NCBI GenBank assembly: GCA_965215295.1
Contig: OZ244045.1
Coordinates: forward strand, 1,612,001 to 1,676,000
Reading direction: 5' to 3'
Origin: HK1 sp965215295
GTDB lineage: Bacteria; Pseudomonadota; Gammaproteobacteria; HK1
Length of the DNA stretch: 64,000 bases
Shown here piece after piece: positions 44,967 through 54,175 of this stretch. Each line of letters opens with the position of its first letter. Position 1 is the stretch's first letter. The translations under genes and the position numbers were made by a program. Under the pieces are notes generated by a model. It ran no database searches, had not been told where the DNA came from, and saw only the letters and a list, made by a program, of their open reading frames with translations.

Positions 44967-47888
44967 ATGACCGATGCCGCCATCGTCGAGCGGATCCGCG
45001 GTGTCCGGATCGAGACCGGGGCGCATCGGCCGTTCCTGATGGACGACGCCGCGCGCGTCCATTTCGTGGAGCGGGGGCATCTGGACGTCTTCGCGGTCGA
45101 GCTGAGCGCGGGCGAGGTGGCCGGCCGCCGACGTTTCGTCGCCCGCGTGGCGGCCGGGGAGATGGCCTTCGGCGCGAGCCCGATCGAGCGTGCGGAGCGC
45201 GTCTTCGGCCTTCTCGCGGTGCCTTCCCGGGACGCGGTCGTCGTCAGGGGCGAGCGCGACGGGGTTGCCTCGGAGAGCTTCGATCTCGCCGCCACCCACT
45301 GGGTCGACGAGTGGATAGCCCGCCTCTCGGAGTTCCTGGTCCGCGACCGGCCACCCCACCGGGACGCCCTGCTGCTCGAAGCGGACCCGGACGTTCCCTA
45401 TTCCTCGGGCTCCGTCGTCAGCGCGCAGCACCGGGACGTCATCTGGGTCTCCGCGACGACGGCGATGCGGTTCATGGGACGCCGGGACACGACCGTCGCG
45501 GAGGGGGAGCCGCTCCTGCCGATCACCGAACGGACCTGGTTCACGATCGACGCCGACGCCCGGGTATCCGCGGTCTATACGCCGACGGCCCTTCTGACCT
45601 CCCGGCTCTGGCCGGGACTCGACCGCTTCTCCACCCGAGTGCTCGAGCTTGCCGTCCTCGCCGAGGCCGAGACCGCCGAGGCTTCGCGCACGCAACGCCG
45701 CGACGCCCACCAAGCCCGCCGCGCGGCCGTGGCCGGGGCGCTTCGCGGCTTCGGCGAAATTCTGGGTGCGACGGGCGACGACGGCCTCGCCGGCGCGACG
45801 AGCCGACGGCCGCTGCACATGGCAGCGGGCCTGGTCGCCGCGTCCTGCGGGGTGTCGCTGGAGGTTCCGGCCCGCTCGAAGGACGTCCGCGGCCCGGTCG
45901 AGACGATCGAGGCGCTTGCCCGCAGCGCCGGCGCCAGAACGCGATGGATCACGCTCGCGCCCGGATGGTGGCGGCGGGACGGGCCTTCCGTCCTGGGCTT
46001 CACGAACGGGAGGGACGGGCCGCGGAGGCCGCTCGCGCTGCTTGCGGACGGACGCGGCCGCTATCGCGCGGCGGACCCGCTCACCGGCTCGGAGTACGGC
46101 GTGAACGAGCGCGCGGCCGGCGGGATCGCGGCCGGCGGCCTCACGTTCTACGCACCGCTCCCCGATCACGTCGCGGGCGGCGGCGCGGCGCTGCGGTTCG
46201 CCATGCACCGGCGCTGGCGGGATCTGCGCACTCTGCTGGCCGTCGGCGTCCTCGGCGGGCTCGCCGCGTTGCTGGCCCCGATCCTCACGGGAGAGATCCT
46301 CGTCAGGATCATGCCGCGCGGGGACATCCCCCTCTGGATCGCCGCGATCGGCGCCCTGACGCTGGTCGCGTTCGGCAACGCGGTCTTCGAGATCGTGCGC
46401 GGCCTGTCGCTGCTGCGGATCGAAGGCCGGGTCGACGAGCGCCTGCAGAGCGCGATCTGGAGCCGGCTGATCTCCCTGCCGGCGCCGTTCTTCCGTGACT
46501 TCACGGCCGGCGACCTCGCCGACCGCGCCAACGGCATCGGCGAAATCCGCAAGATGCTCACCGGCGCCGCGGTCCAGGCCGCGATGGGCGGCATCTTCTC
46601 CGTCTTCAGCCTGGCGCTGCTGTTCTACTACAGTTGGGTGGTCGCATCGTGGGTTTCCGCCCTGCTGCTGGTGCTCGTGGGCGCAACCTGGGTTCTCTCG
46701 CGGGGTCAGCTACGCCACTACCGCGAGGCGTTCCACGTGCAGGGCGCCCTCAACGGCTTCGTTTTCCAGATGATCAGCGGCCTCGCCAAGCTCCGGGTGG
46801 CCCACGCCGAGAACCACATGCTCGCGCGCTGGGCGCAACGCTTCGCGGTGCAGAAACGCGAGAATCTCACCGCCCTTCGCTGGGCGGCGGGCCAGCACGT
46901 CGTCGGCGGCATGTTCCAGCCCGTCTCCCTGATCGTCGTCTTCGCTTCGGTGCATCAGGTACTCATGCGAGGGGATGCGTCGTTCAGCCTCGCGGCCTTC
47001 CTCTCCTTCAATGCGGCGTTGGGCCAGCTCACGGCCGCGGTGACCGCCCTGACCGCCGCCGCGACGACGGTCATGGGCGTCATCCCGCTCTTCGAGCGCG
47101 TCCGGCCGATTCTGGAGACCAGGCCCGAAACCGCCGACGGCGGCATCGATCCGGGCGATCTCAAGGGCGACATCGAGTTCGCGAACGTCACCTTCCGCTA
47201 TGCCGCGGAGGGCCCGAACGCGATCGACGGCATCAGCTTCCATGTCGGGCAGGGCGACTACGTGGCCTTCGTAGGACCCTCCGGGTGCGGCAAATCGACC
47301 ATCTACCGCCTGCTGCTCGGATTCGAGCAGCCGGATTCGGGGACGGTGTTCCTCGACCGGCACGATCTCGCGAGTCTCGACCTGACCGAGGTCCGCAGAC
47401 GCCTGGGCGTGGTCCTGCAGAACGGCCAGCTCGTCGCCGGCAGCATCTTCGAGAACATCGCGGGCATGTCCCCGCTGAACGCCGACGAGGCCTGGGCGGC
47501 CGCGCGCGCCGCCGCGATCGAGGACGACATCCGGGCGATGCCGATGGGCATGCGCACGATGCTGCCGGAGGGCGGCGTCGGCCTCTCCACGGGGCAGAAG
47601 CAGCGGCTGCTGATCGCCCGCGCGCTCGCCCGCAAGCCGCGCGTCATCCTGTTCGACGAGGCCACGAGCGCTCTCGACAACCGTGCCCAGGCCATGGTCC
47701 AGGCATCGATCGAGAGGCTCGGCGTCACCCGCGTGGTGATCGCGCACCGGCTCAGCTCCATCAGGGACGTGGATCGCATCTACGTGCTCGAAGCCGGGCG
47801 CATCGTCGAGAGCGGCCGCTACGACCAGCTCATGAAGCGCGACGGCGTCTTCGCCGCTCTCGCCCGTCGCCAGCTCGTCGAGGCGTAG
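44967..47888 (+). CDS. NHLP-type export ABC transporter, permease/ATPase subunit
   Basis: This second ABC protein, 973 residues, is the companion subunit of the NHLP system (TIGR03797-like). A long N-terminal region of about 400 residues without peptidase residues precedes five or six membrane segments (from LRTLLAVGVLGGLAALLAPIL), then the ATPase with Walker A GPSGCGKSTIYRL, signature LSTGQKQRLLIARAL, Walker B VILFDEATSALD and HRLSS. It starts 4 bp after the C39 transporter and probably forms a heterodimer with it. The C-terminal codons are duplicated in a 114-bp repeat beyond the stop. Confidence 0.88.
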   Translation: MTDAAIVERIRGVRIETGAHRPFLMDDAARVHFVERGHLDVFAVELSAGEVAGRRRFVARVAAGEMAFGASPIERAERVFGLLAVPSRDAVVVRGERDGVASESFDLAATHWVDEWIARLSEFLVRDRPPHRDALLLEADPDVPYSSGSVVSAQHRDVIWVSATTAMRFMGRRDTTVAEGEPLLPITERTWFTIDADARVSAVYTPTALLTSRLWPGLDRFSTRVLELAVLAEAETAEASRTQRRDAHQARRAAVAGALRGFGEILGATGDDGLAGATSRRPLHMAAGLVAASCGVSLEVPARSKDVRGPVETIEALARSAGARTRWITLAPGWWRRDGPSVLGFTNGRDGPRRPLALLADGRGRYRAADPLTGSEYGVNERAAGGIAAGGLTFYAPLPDHVAGGGAALRFAMHRRWRDLRTLLAVGVLGGLAALLAPILTGEILVRIMPRGDIPLWIAAIGALTLVAFGNAVFEIVRGLSLLRIEGRVDERLQSAIWSRLISLPAPFFRDFTAGDLADRANGIGEIRKMLTGAAVQAAMGGIFSVFSLALLFYYSWVVASWVSALLLVLVGATWVLSRGQLRHYREAFHVQGALNGFVFQMISGLAKLRVAHAENHMLARWAQRFAVQKRENLTALRWAAGQHVVGGMFQPVSLIVVFASVHQVLMRGDASFSLAAFLSFNAALGQLTAAVTALTAAATTVMGVIPLFERVRPILETRPETADGGIDPGDLKGDIEFANVTFRYAAEGPNAIDGISFHVGQGDYVAFVGPSGCGKSTIYRLLLGFEQPDSGTVFLDRHDLASLDLTEVRRRLGVVLQNGQLVAGSIFENIAGMSPLNADEAWAAARAAAIEDDIRAMPMGMRTMLPEGGVGLSTGQKQRLLIARALARKPRVILFDEATSALDNRAQAMVQASIERLGVTRVVIAHRLSSIRDVDRIYVLEAGRIVESGRYDQLMKRDGVFAALARRQLVEA

Positions 47889-48062
47889 ACGACACCGGGA
47901 AACCGGGACGCGCCGGGATGCGCGGCAGCCGGATCGGATCCGCTCGCGAAGCGCGACGTTGCCTTCGCCGCTCTCGCCCGTCGCCAGCTCGTCGAGGCGT
48001 AGACGACACCGGGAGACCGGGACCCGCCGGGACGCGCGGCAGCCGGATCGGATCCGCTCGCG
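47835..48062. repeat. 114-bp tandem duplication across the ABC gene 3' end
   Basis: gcgcgacg-cg-cttcgccgct (with tctcgcccgtcgccagctcg next) occurs near 47837 and 47951; the two copies include the end of the gene, its TAG, and the next 60 bp (acgacaccggga, gcagccggatcgg). The unit equals 38 codons. No gene is visible in 48063-48318. Confidence 0.93.
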
Positions 48063-48318
48063 AAATGCCCGCATCGACACGATGCCCGGACGATCCCGTC
48101 CCATGGCGCGGTGGCGGCGACGTCCCGACGGCCGCCCGTCACTGCGGCCGAGACCGCCGACATGCGCCGTGCGCGTTCGGCAAACGCGGCCGCGAGACGG
48201 GGACCGCCGCCCGGCCGGGACGGCGCCGTGGACAAGTGGGCGCGCCCCAATAGAATACGCGCCGTTCCCTGTCCCGCCCGTCTCCCGGTCGCCCGCACAC
48301 CAGTCCCGCGCACCCGCC

Positions 48319-49152
48319 ATGCACGCTTCCGCATTCGCGCCCGGCAACGTCTCCGGGGTATTCAAGATCGTCCGCCACGACGATCCACGACGGACGCACT
48401 CGCTGGGCATGGGGTTCACGGTGCGGCACGGCGTGACCGCGACGGTGAGCGACGCCCCGGCGACCGAGACCGTCTTCAACGGCGAAGTGTTCGACTTCGC
48501 GACGGTCCGCGACGTGGTCGAGGCGTTGTCGAGTCGCCCGGCCAAGGTCACGCTGGAGAGCGAGCTGCCGCTGAGCGGAGGGTTCGGGCTGAGCGGGGCA
48601 TCGGCGCTCGCCACCGCGTACGCCCTCGACGCCGGGCTCGGGCTGGGTCTGGACGAGCGTACGCTCGGCATGACCGCGCACGTGGCGGAGGTGAGGAACC
48701 TCACCGGGCTCGGCGACGTCTGCGGGCAGCTTCATGGCGGCTGCCTCGCGAAGCTCGTGCCCGGCGATCCGCTGTCCGCGGTGACCCTGCCGATCGCCGA
48801 GCAGGCGGTCTTCTACCGGTATTTCAGCCCCATCCGGACCCGCGAGATCATCGGCGATCCGGAGCACGTGGCCCGAATCAACGCCACCGCCGGCGCCGCG
48901 CTCGCCGACATCGAGATGCTCGCTGGCCAGGGGATCTCCGACTTCGGCGCGTACATCGCGGCCGCGAAGCGCTTCTCCGTGGAGAGCGGCCTGCTGCGCC
49001 ATCCCGAGGTGCGGCGCATCATCGAAGAGGTCGAGGCGGCAGGCGGTGCGGCGTCGATGATCATGCTGGGCAACGCCGTGTTCGCAACCGTCGCGTTCAG
49101 GGGGGCCAGCGAGACCCGGCTGGCGAAGGACCGGGTGAGGGTCGTCGGGTGA
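48319..49152 (+). CDS. GHMP kinase, pantoate-kinase (PoK)-like
   Basis: This 277-residue GHMP kinase has the ATP-binding motif LPLSGGFGLSGASALATAYAL near residue 80. Other segments resemble archaeal pantoate kinase: FAPGNVSGVFKI, THSLGMGFTVRHGVTATV and GLGDVCGQLHGGCLAKL. In archaea that enzyme phosphorylates pantoate for coenzyme A synthesis; bacteria normally use a different route, so the assignment here is tentative. The start ATG at 48319 lacks a strong site. No phosphopantothenate synthetase lies beside it. Confidence 0.7.
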   Translation: MHASAFAPGNVSGVFKIVRHDDPRRTHSLGMGFTVRHGVTATVSDAPATETVFNGEVFDFATVRDVVEALSSRPAKVTLESELPLSGGFGLSGASALATAYALDAGLGLGLDERTLGMTAHVAEVRNLTGLGDVCGQLHGGCLAKLVPGDPLSAVTLPIAEQAVFYRYFSPIRTREIIGDPEHVARINATAGAALADIEMLAGQGISDFGAYIAAAKRFSVESGLLRHPEVRRIIEEVEAAGGAASMIMLGNAVFATVAFRGASETRLAKDRVRVVG

Positions 49153-49340
49153 CCGGCGTCGGCGACGGGCGGGGTGGCGCCGGGCGGGGTGGCGCCGGTC
49201 ACGGTGCGGTACCGGGCTTCGAGCCACGGGGCGTCGGGCGACCGCCGCGACGCTCCCCGACGACGGGCCGTACCCGCCGGCGCCGGCACGCGCCCGTTCC
49301 CGGCCCGGCCGGTCGGCGTCCGTTCCATGAAAGCGCCCAC

Positions 49341-49446
49341 CGGGCCCGGCGCCCGGACCCTGTCCCGGAACCACGCGCCTGTCGATCAACGACACGCTCT
49401 CCTGACTGGGCCCGGCGCCCGGACCCCGCCCCGGAACCACGCGCGG
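49341..49446. repeat. Direct repeat, 67 bp apart
   Basis: gggcccggcgcccggacccccgcc-type block ending ggaaccacgcgc occurs near 49341 and 49408. It lies between the kinase and chaC; otherwise the 49153-49477 gap has only low-complexity GC-rich sequence. Confidence 0.75.
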
Positions 49447-49477
49447 GACGCCCCACCGGACAGTCGCGGAGCCGGCC

Positions 49478-50014
49478 TTGACCTCCGGCGTCTGGATATT
49501 CGGCTACGGATCGCTCATCTGGCGGCCCGGCATCGCGTTTCTCGACCGCCGCGTCGCGCGGGTGCGGGGCTGGAAGCGGAGGTTCTGGCAGGGCTCGCAC
49601 GACCATCGCGGCGTACCGGATGCGCCCGGGCGCGTCGTCACCCTCGTACCCGACGCGAACGCATCATGCGACGGCATGGCCTATCTCATCGACGGCTCGG
49701 TCGCGGAGTCGACCTTCACGGGACTCGACCATCGGGAGAAGAACGGCTACGAGCGCCACGAAGTGGGGCTGGAGTTCCGCGACGGCGGCGCGTGCGGCGG
49801 TCTGGTCTACATCGCCGCCGCCGGCAACCACGCCTACCTCGGGCCCGCGCCCGATGCCGAAATGGTCGAGCAGATCCGCCGCGCGGCCGGACCGAGCGGC
49901 GCCAACATCGAGTACCTGCGGGAGCTGGCGGCGGCGCTGCGCGAGCTCGGGATCGACGACCCGCACGTATTCGACCTCGAACGGCTGGCGCTCGACACGA
50001 AACCGGCGAGCTGA
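49478..50014 (+). CDS. chaC: Glutathione-specific gamma-glutamylcyclotransferase (ChaC-like)
   Basis: This 178-residue protein breaks glutathione into 5-oxoproline and cysteinyl-glycine in the cytoplasm. The substrate loop FGYGSLIWRPG, the region RRFWQGSHDHRGVPDAPGRVVTLV, the putative catalytic acid in TGLDHREKNGY, and GPSGANIEYLRELAAAL near the end are all typical of ChaC. A TTG at 49478 is the first start before the motif. With gshB, the GST and the frm genes it forms part of a glutathione-based metabolism in this window. Confidence 0.9.
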   Translation: MTSGVWIFGYGSLIWRPGIAFLDRRVARVRGWKRRFWQGSHDHRGVPDAPGRVVTLVPDANASCDGMAYLIDGSVAESTFTGLDHREKNGYERHEVGLEFRDGGACGGLVYIAAAGNHAYLGPAPDAEMVEQIRRAAGPSGANIEYLRELAAALRELGIDDPHVFDLERLALDTKPAS

Positions 50015-50207
50015 TCCGTACCGCGCCGCCGCCCGGAATGCCGCTGCCCCACCGGCCGCGCACTCCCCACCCGCTTCCGCATCCCCGCCGTCCGCTTCCG
50101 GGGCGGACCTAAGGACGCACCCTTGCACCGTCGATGGAAACGTCCGGCGGCCGGACGGCCGGAACCGGGAACGGACGACGGCTCACGACGAACCGATCGA
50201 ACGTCGA

Positions 50208-50837
50208 TCAGTTGACCGGCTTGCCGGCGCCGGGGGGTATCTTTCGCGCCTCGGTGCGCAGCGTGTAGTGACTTGCCACCTCCGCGAGCGCGGCCCGGCT
50301 GTCGTAGCGCCGGGTCATTCGGGTCATGGCGTCGTGACGCAGGGCCCCTTTCAGCAGAGCCGCGAACTGCGCCCGTTGCTCGTTGTCCAGGGGGTGCTGC
50401 TGGGTACGGATGATCTCGAAACCCCGATCGCCGAAGAACCAGGTGAGGCGCGGCTGCCGGGAAAGCAGGTCCAGTACCTCGAAATGCGCGCCGCCCTTGC
50501 CCGGAGTCACCAGGATCTCGCACACGAACGGATCGAACGGCCCGGTGTGCACCTCCGGGCGCAGCACCACCACCGCGCCGTGGGCGGTCTCGATGACGTC
50601 GCTGTCGAGTCCGAGCGAGAGGGGCCCCCGCCACTTGCGGACGACCCTGCGATCCGCCTTGCTCTCGGGTCCGGCAAGGTCGATGAAGAACGCGGCCTCC
50701 GGGCCGCCGCCGTCGAGTTCGACGGCGATACAGGTCGCGGCGGCGCCTGAAGCGGTCATCGCCTCGCGCACCGATGCGGGAAACAGCTTGGAAGCAGGCA
50801 GCGCCACCCGCGCGACCTCGAACCGCGACTCGTCCAT
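50208..50837 (-). CDS. Conserved-looking hypothetical protein
   Basis: This 209-residue frame has normal codon use for this chromosome and a starting ATG (MDESRFEVARVALPAS), but I do not recognise a domain. There is no signal peptide or membrane segment. Predicted elements alternate beta and helix, with a well-formed segment HFEVLDLLSRQPRLTWFFGDRGFEII. It stands alone, convergent with chaC. The 194-bp gap to chaC holds no gene. Confidence 0.55.
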   Translation of the reverse strand: MDESRFEVARVALPASKLFPASVREAMTASGAAATCIAVELDGGGPEAAFFIDLAGPESKADRRVVRKWRGPLSLGLDSDVIETAHGAVVVLRPEVHTGPFDPFVCEILVTPGKGGAHFEVLDLLSRQPRLTWFFGDRGFEIIRTQQHPLDNEQRAQFAALLKGALRHDAMTRMTRRYDSRAALAEVASHYTLRTEARKIPPGAGKPVN

Positions 50838-50932
50838 CGGAGTCTATCCGGGCCGCCGCGGCCGGTCACACCCGGGGTCGGGCGCAACCGGCTCGCCGAT
50901 CCCCGCCCGGACCGGATTGCCTCGGAACCCGT

Positions 50933-51008
50933 GACGGCCCGCATCGGGTTGATCGCGGTGCCGGGAGCCCACGACGGCTCGCATCGGGTTGATCGCGGCG
51001 CCGGGAGA
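50933..51008. repeat. 40-bp direct repeat upstream of phyH
   Basis: gcatcgggttgatcgcgg-gccgggag occurs at 50941 and 50981, exactly 40 bp apart, ending close to the dioxygenase start. It occupies the regulatory region of that gene. Confidence 0.85.
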
Positions 51009-51051
51009 GCAAATGATCACGCGAGGCGATGAACGGCACGGGAGCGGGACA

Positions 51052-51888
51052 ATGGGCAAGGCACTGGACGCGACGGCGGTCGAGCGGTTCCATCGGGACG
51101 GGTTCTACGCGCCGGTCCCGGTGGCGTCGAGGGAGGAGGCGCTGGGGATGCGGGCGCAGCTCGAGGCCTGCGAAGCCGAGCACGGCGGACCGCTCAAGGG
51201 GTCGATGCGCTTCAAGAGCCATCTCCTGTTCAAGTGGCTCGCCGACTTCATCCGCTCGCCGCGGGTCCTCGATCCGGTGGAAGACGTCATCGGCCCCGAC
51301 ATCATGGTCTGGTCCACCGACTGGTGGCTCAAGGAGGCGAATTCGCAGAGCTACGTCTCCTGGCACCAAGACAGCCAGTACTGGGGACTGGACAGCGACA
51401 AGCTGGTGACGGTGTGGGTGGCGCTGTCGCCCTCGAACATCGCGAGCGGCTGCATGCGCTACCTGCCCGGCTCGCACCTGGGGCCCGACCTGCCCCACCG
51501 CGAGACCTACCACGACGACAACATGCTCACGCGCGGGCAGGCGATCACGGAGGGCATCGACGAGTCGAAGGCGGTGAACGTCGAGCTCGAGCCGGGCGAA
51601 GCCTCCGTGTTCGCGTTCCGCATCGCGCACGCTTCGCATCCCAACCGCACCGACGACCGTCGCATCGGGCTGGCCGTCCGGTTCATTCCACCCGATGCAC
51701 GCCAGGTCCGATCGGACCACGACAGCGCGGCGCTCGTGCGGGGCGTCGATACCCACGGCCATTTCGAGCTCGAGCCCGAACCGGAATGCGACTTCGATCC
51801 GAACGCGATGGAATTCCACCGGTGGGCGGAAGAGGAACGCCGCAAGATCCTCTATCACGGCACCGACTGGCGCACGCACCGGACCTGA
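51052..51888 (+). CDS. Phytanoyl-CoA dioxygenase family protein
   Basis: This non-haem Fe(II)/2-oxoglutarate dioxygenase has 278 residues. The metal triad is visible: H-x-D in SWHQDSQYWG and the distal histidine in FRIAHASHPNRTDDRRIGLAVRF, the latter followed by the 2OG-binding arginine. GCMRYLPGSHLGPDLPH is typical of the PhyH family. The substrate is unknown; bacterial members act on many small molecules, not phytanoyl-CoA. I chose the ATG at 51052 (MGKALDATAVERFHRDGF). Confidence 0.9.
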   Translation: MGKALDATAVERFHRDGFYAPVPVASREEALGMRAQLEACEAEHGGPLKGSMRFKSHLLFKWLADFIRSPRVLDPVEDVIGPDIMVWSTDWWLKEANSQSYVSWHQDSQYWGLDSDKLVTVWVALSPSNIASGCMRYLPGSHLGPDLPHRETYHDDNMLTRGQAITEGIDESKAVNVELEPGEASVFAFRIAHASHPNRTDDRRIGLAVRFIPPDARQVRSDHDSAALVRGVDTHGHFELEPEPECDFDPNAMEFHRWAEEERRKILYHGTDWRTHRT

Positions 51889-51920
51889 GCCCGTCACATG
51901 TGGCGGTCGGCCCGGCCACC

Positions 51921-52180
51921 GACGCCACATGTGACCGGCGCTCGTCCTCGACTCCCCGTCCCCGCCCCGGCATTGCCGCCGGGGACGGCGGGCGGCCCGG
52001 CCACCGACGCCACATGTGACCGGCGCTCGTCCTCGACTCCCCGTCCCTGCCCCGTCCCCGCCCCGGCATTGCCGCCGGGACCGGCGGTCGGCTCGGTCAC
52101 CGACGCCACATGTGACGGGCGCTCGCCCTCGCCCCTGCCCCGTCCTCACCCCGGCATTGCCGCCGGGACCGGCGGTCGAG
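51921..52180. repeat. 85/96-bp repeats carrying acatgt palindromes
   Basis: gacgccacatgtgac recurs at 51921, 52006 and 52102, each followed by cggcgctcgtcctcgactcc-like sequence and a ccccggcattgccgccggg segment. The array begins about 30 bp after the phyH stop, and a related tcacatgtggc lies at 51896. Further gap sequence to 52491 shows no gene apart from a ggagg site before amt. Confidence 0.9.
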
Positions 52181-52491
52181 CCGGGCGCCGGACGCCCCGC
52201 ACGCCATCCTTCCCGCCGTCGCCGGCGCCGCGGTCCCGAGCGTCCGGGTCCGTCGACTCGACTTGCGGTCGAGTGGCGGCGGCCACAATGTTCCGGAGAC
52301 ATGCACGGCTGGCCGGCCTTGCACCAAATCGGTGCCGATCGGCGCCCGCCCGATTCCATATCTGTCTGATCCTGCGTCGTTTCCGCATCCGGCCGGGCGA
52401 TGGCATGGCCCATGCACCTTCAGGCCCTCGAACGAGCCCGTCGCGCAGTCCGGCGGCTTCGCACCGGTGAAACCCAGGAGGCGGTACTCCG

Positions 52492-53880
52492 ATGACCCAC
52501 GAGACGACGACGAACACGGGCCCGGCACGGCTACGCCGTCCGGCCGTCACCGCAACGATGGCGCCCCGCCGGTCCCGGCGCCCGGGCAGGGACCGGCATT
52601 CGGTCGCGCGCCGACTGATCGCCGCCGGCGCACTGCTCGCTGCGCCTGCTCTCGCGTTTGCCGACGAACTCGACTCCGGCGATACCGCATGGATGCTCAC
52701 CGCCACCGCCCTGGTGCTGTTCATGACCATCCCCGGCCTGTCGCTGTTCTACGCGGGGATGGTTCGAAGCAAGAACGTCCTGTCGGTGTTCATGCAGTGC
52801 TTCGCGATCACCAGCCTGATGAGCATCCTCTGGGCCGTCCACGGCTACAGCCTCGCGTTCGACGAGGGGAACGCCTTCGTCGGCGGATTTTCCAGGGTGT
52901 TCCTGAGCGGGCTGACGGTGGACGCGGTGAGCGGGACCATCCCCGAGACCGTGTTCATGACCTTCCAGATGACGTTCGCGGTCATCACCCCGGCCCTGAT
53001 CGTGGGGGCGTTCGCCGAACGGATGAAGTTCTCCGCGATGCTCGTGTTCATGGCGCTCTGGCTTACCCTGTGCTACGCGCCGGTGTGCCACTGGGTATGG
53101 GGAGGAGGATGGCTCGGCGGGTACGGCATCCTGGACTTCGCGGGCGGCACCGTGGTCCACATCAACGCCGGAATCGCGGGCCTCGCCGCGGCGCTGGTCC
53201 TCGGCCCGCGTCGCGGGTATCCCTCGACGCCGATGCTGCCGAACAACCTCTCGTACACCATCGTCGGCGCCGCCATGCTGTGGGTCGGCTGGTTCGGCTT
53301 CAACGCCGGCTCCGAACTCGCCGCGGACGGCGTGGCGGGGATGGCGATGGCCGTCACCCAGCTCGCGACCGCCGCCGCGGCGCTCGCATGGATGTTCTGC
53401 GAGTGGACCCGCCACGGCAAACCCAGCGTACTCGGTATCGCGTCGGGCGCCATTGCCGGGCTCGTCGCGATCACCCCGGCTTCCGGGTCGGTGGGACCGA
53501 TGGGCTCGATAGTGATCGGGGCCGCGTCGGGCATCGTGTGCTTCGTCGTCTCCACTGCGGTGAAACGCGCCATGGGCTACGACGACTCCCTCGACGTATT
53601 CGGCATCCACTGCGTGGGTGGCGTCGTCGGCGCGTTGCTGACCGGCGTGTTCTGCGCGGCATCGCTCGGCGGCGCCGGCTTCGGTGACGGCAACGAGTCG
53701 ATCGGCAGCCAGGTGTTCGCCCAGGCCGTGGGCGTAGTGGCCACGATCGTCTACACGTTCATCGTGAGCTTCGTCGTGCTGAAGATCCTCGATGCCACCA
53801 TGGGATTGCGGGTTGGCGAGGATCAGGAGGAGGAAGGCCTGGATCTGGCGTTGCACGACGAACGCGGCTATATCCTCTGA
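52492..53880 (+). CDS. amt: Ammonium transporter (Amt/MEP/Rh)
   Basis: This is a trimeric ammonium channel of 462 residues. A signal-like leader (LIAAGALLAAPALAFADE) precedes 11 membrane helices. The pore histidines are in YAPVCHWVWGGG and FGIHCVGGVVG; the family signature DFAGGTVVHINAGIAGLAAALVLG is complete. The cytosolic tail is longer than in AmtB and acidic (GEDQEEEGLDLALHDERG). An aggagg site lies well placed before the ATG at 52492. No glnK gene lies alongside, unlike in most proteobacteria. Confidence 0.95.
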   Translation: MTHETTTNTGPARLRRPAVTATMAPRRSRRPGRDRHSVARRLIAAGALLAAPALAFADELDSGDTAWMLTATALVLFMTIPGLSLFYAGMVRSKNVLSVFMQCFAITSLMSILWAVHGYSLAFDEGNAFVGGFSRVFLSGLTVDAVSGTIPETVFMTFQMTFAVITPALIVGAFAERMKFSAMLVFMALWLTLCYAPVCHWVWGGGWLGGYGILDFAGGTVVHINAGIAGLAAALVLGPRRGYPSTPMLPNNLSYTIVGAAMLWVGWFGFNAGSELAADGVAGMAMAVTQLATAAAALAWMFCEWTRHGKPSVLGIASGAIAGLVAITPASGSVGPMGSIVIGAASGIVCFVVSTAVKRAMGYDDSLDVFGIHCVGGVVGALLTGVFCAASLGGAGFGDGNESIGSQVFAQAVGVVATIVYTFIVSFVVLKILDATMGLRVGEDQEEEGLDLALHDERGYIL

Positions 53881-53888
53881 AACAACGG

Positions 53889-53904
53889 GCTCCCGTTCGG
53901 GAGC
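53889..53904 (+). terminator. Short hairpin after amt
   Basis: gctccc-gttc-gggagc forms a 6-bp stem with a tetraloop 8 bases after the stop codon, without a T-run. It could mark the transcript end. The remaining 54176-53905 gap contains no gene. Confidence 0.4.
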
Positions 53905-54175
53905 ATCCCTTCCCGACGGTGCCGGGCGCGGGCGCGGTCGCGCCCGGCCGCTCCGATCGCAGCGGCGCCTCTCCGGCCCGTTCCTCCGGCGTTCGCGGCG
54001 GTCTCGGCGGGCCGAAGCCGCGCTGCGGGCCCGGCTCCATCCTCGAAGAGACCGGCGGGGCTCGAATCGCGTCGGGCGGTCCGAACCGTGGACTTCGAGC
54101 GCGTCGTGTGTAGGCGTTCATCCCCGACCGCGTAGCGCCACTTGCTTTCCACACGTTGCCTGTCAGTGTGGACTC

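Noticed and set aside
42674..45295. Long antisense ORF (873 codons) over the C39 transporter
   Set aside because: It mirrors a strong plus-strand gene with intact catalytic motifs; the antisense product is Arg/Gly/Ala-rich without domains, as expected for high-G+C shadow frames.
46710..48704. Long antisense ORF over the second ABC transporter
   Set aside because: Same reason; it also runs through the 114-bp repeats and lacks any recognisable motif.
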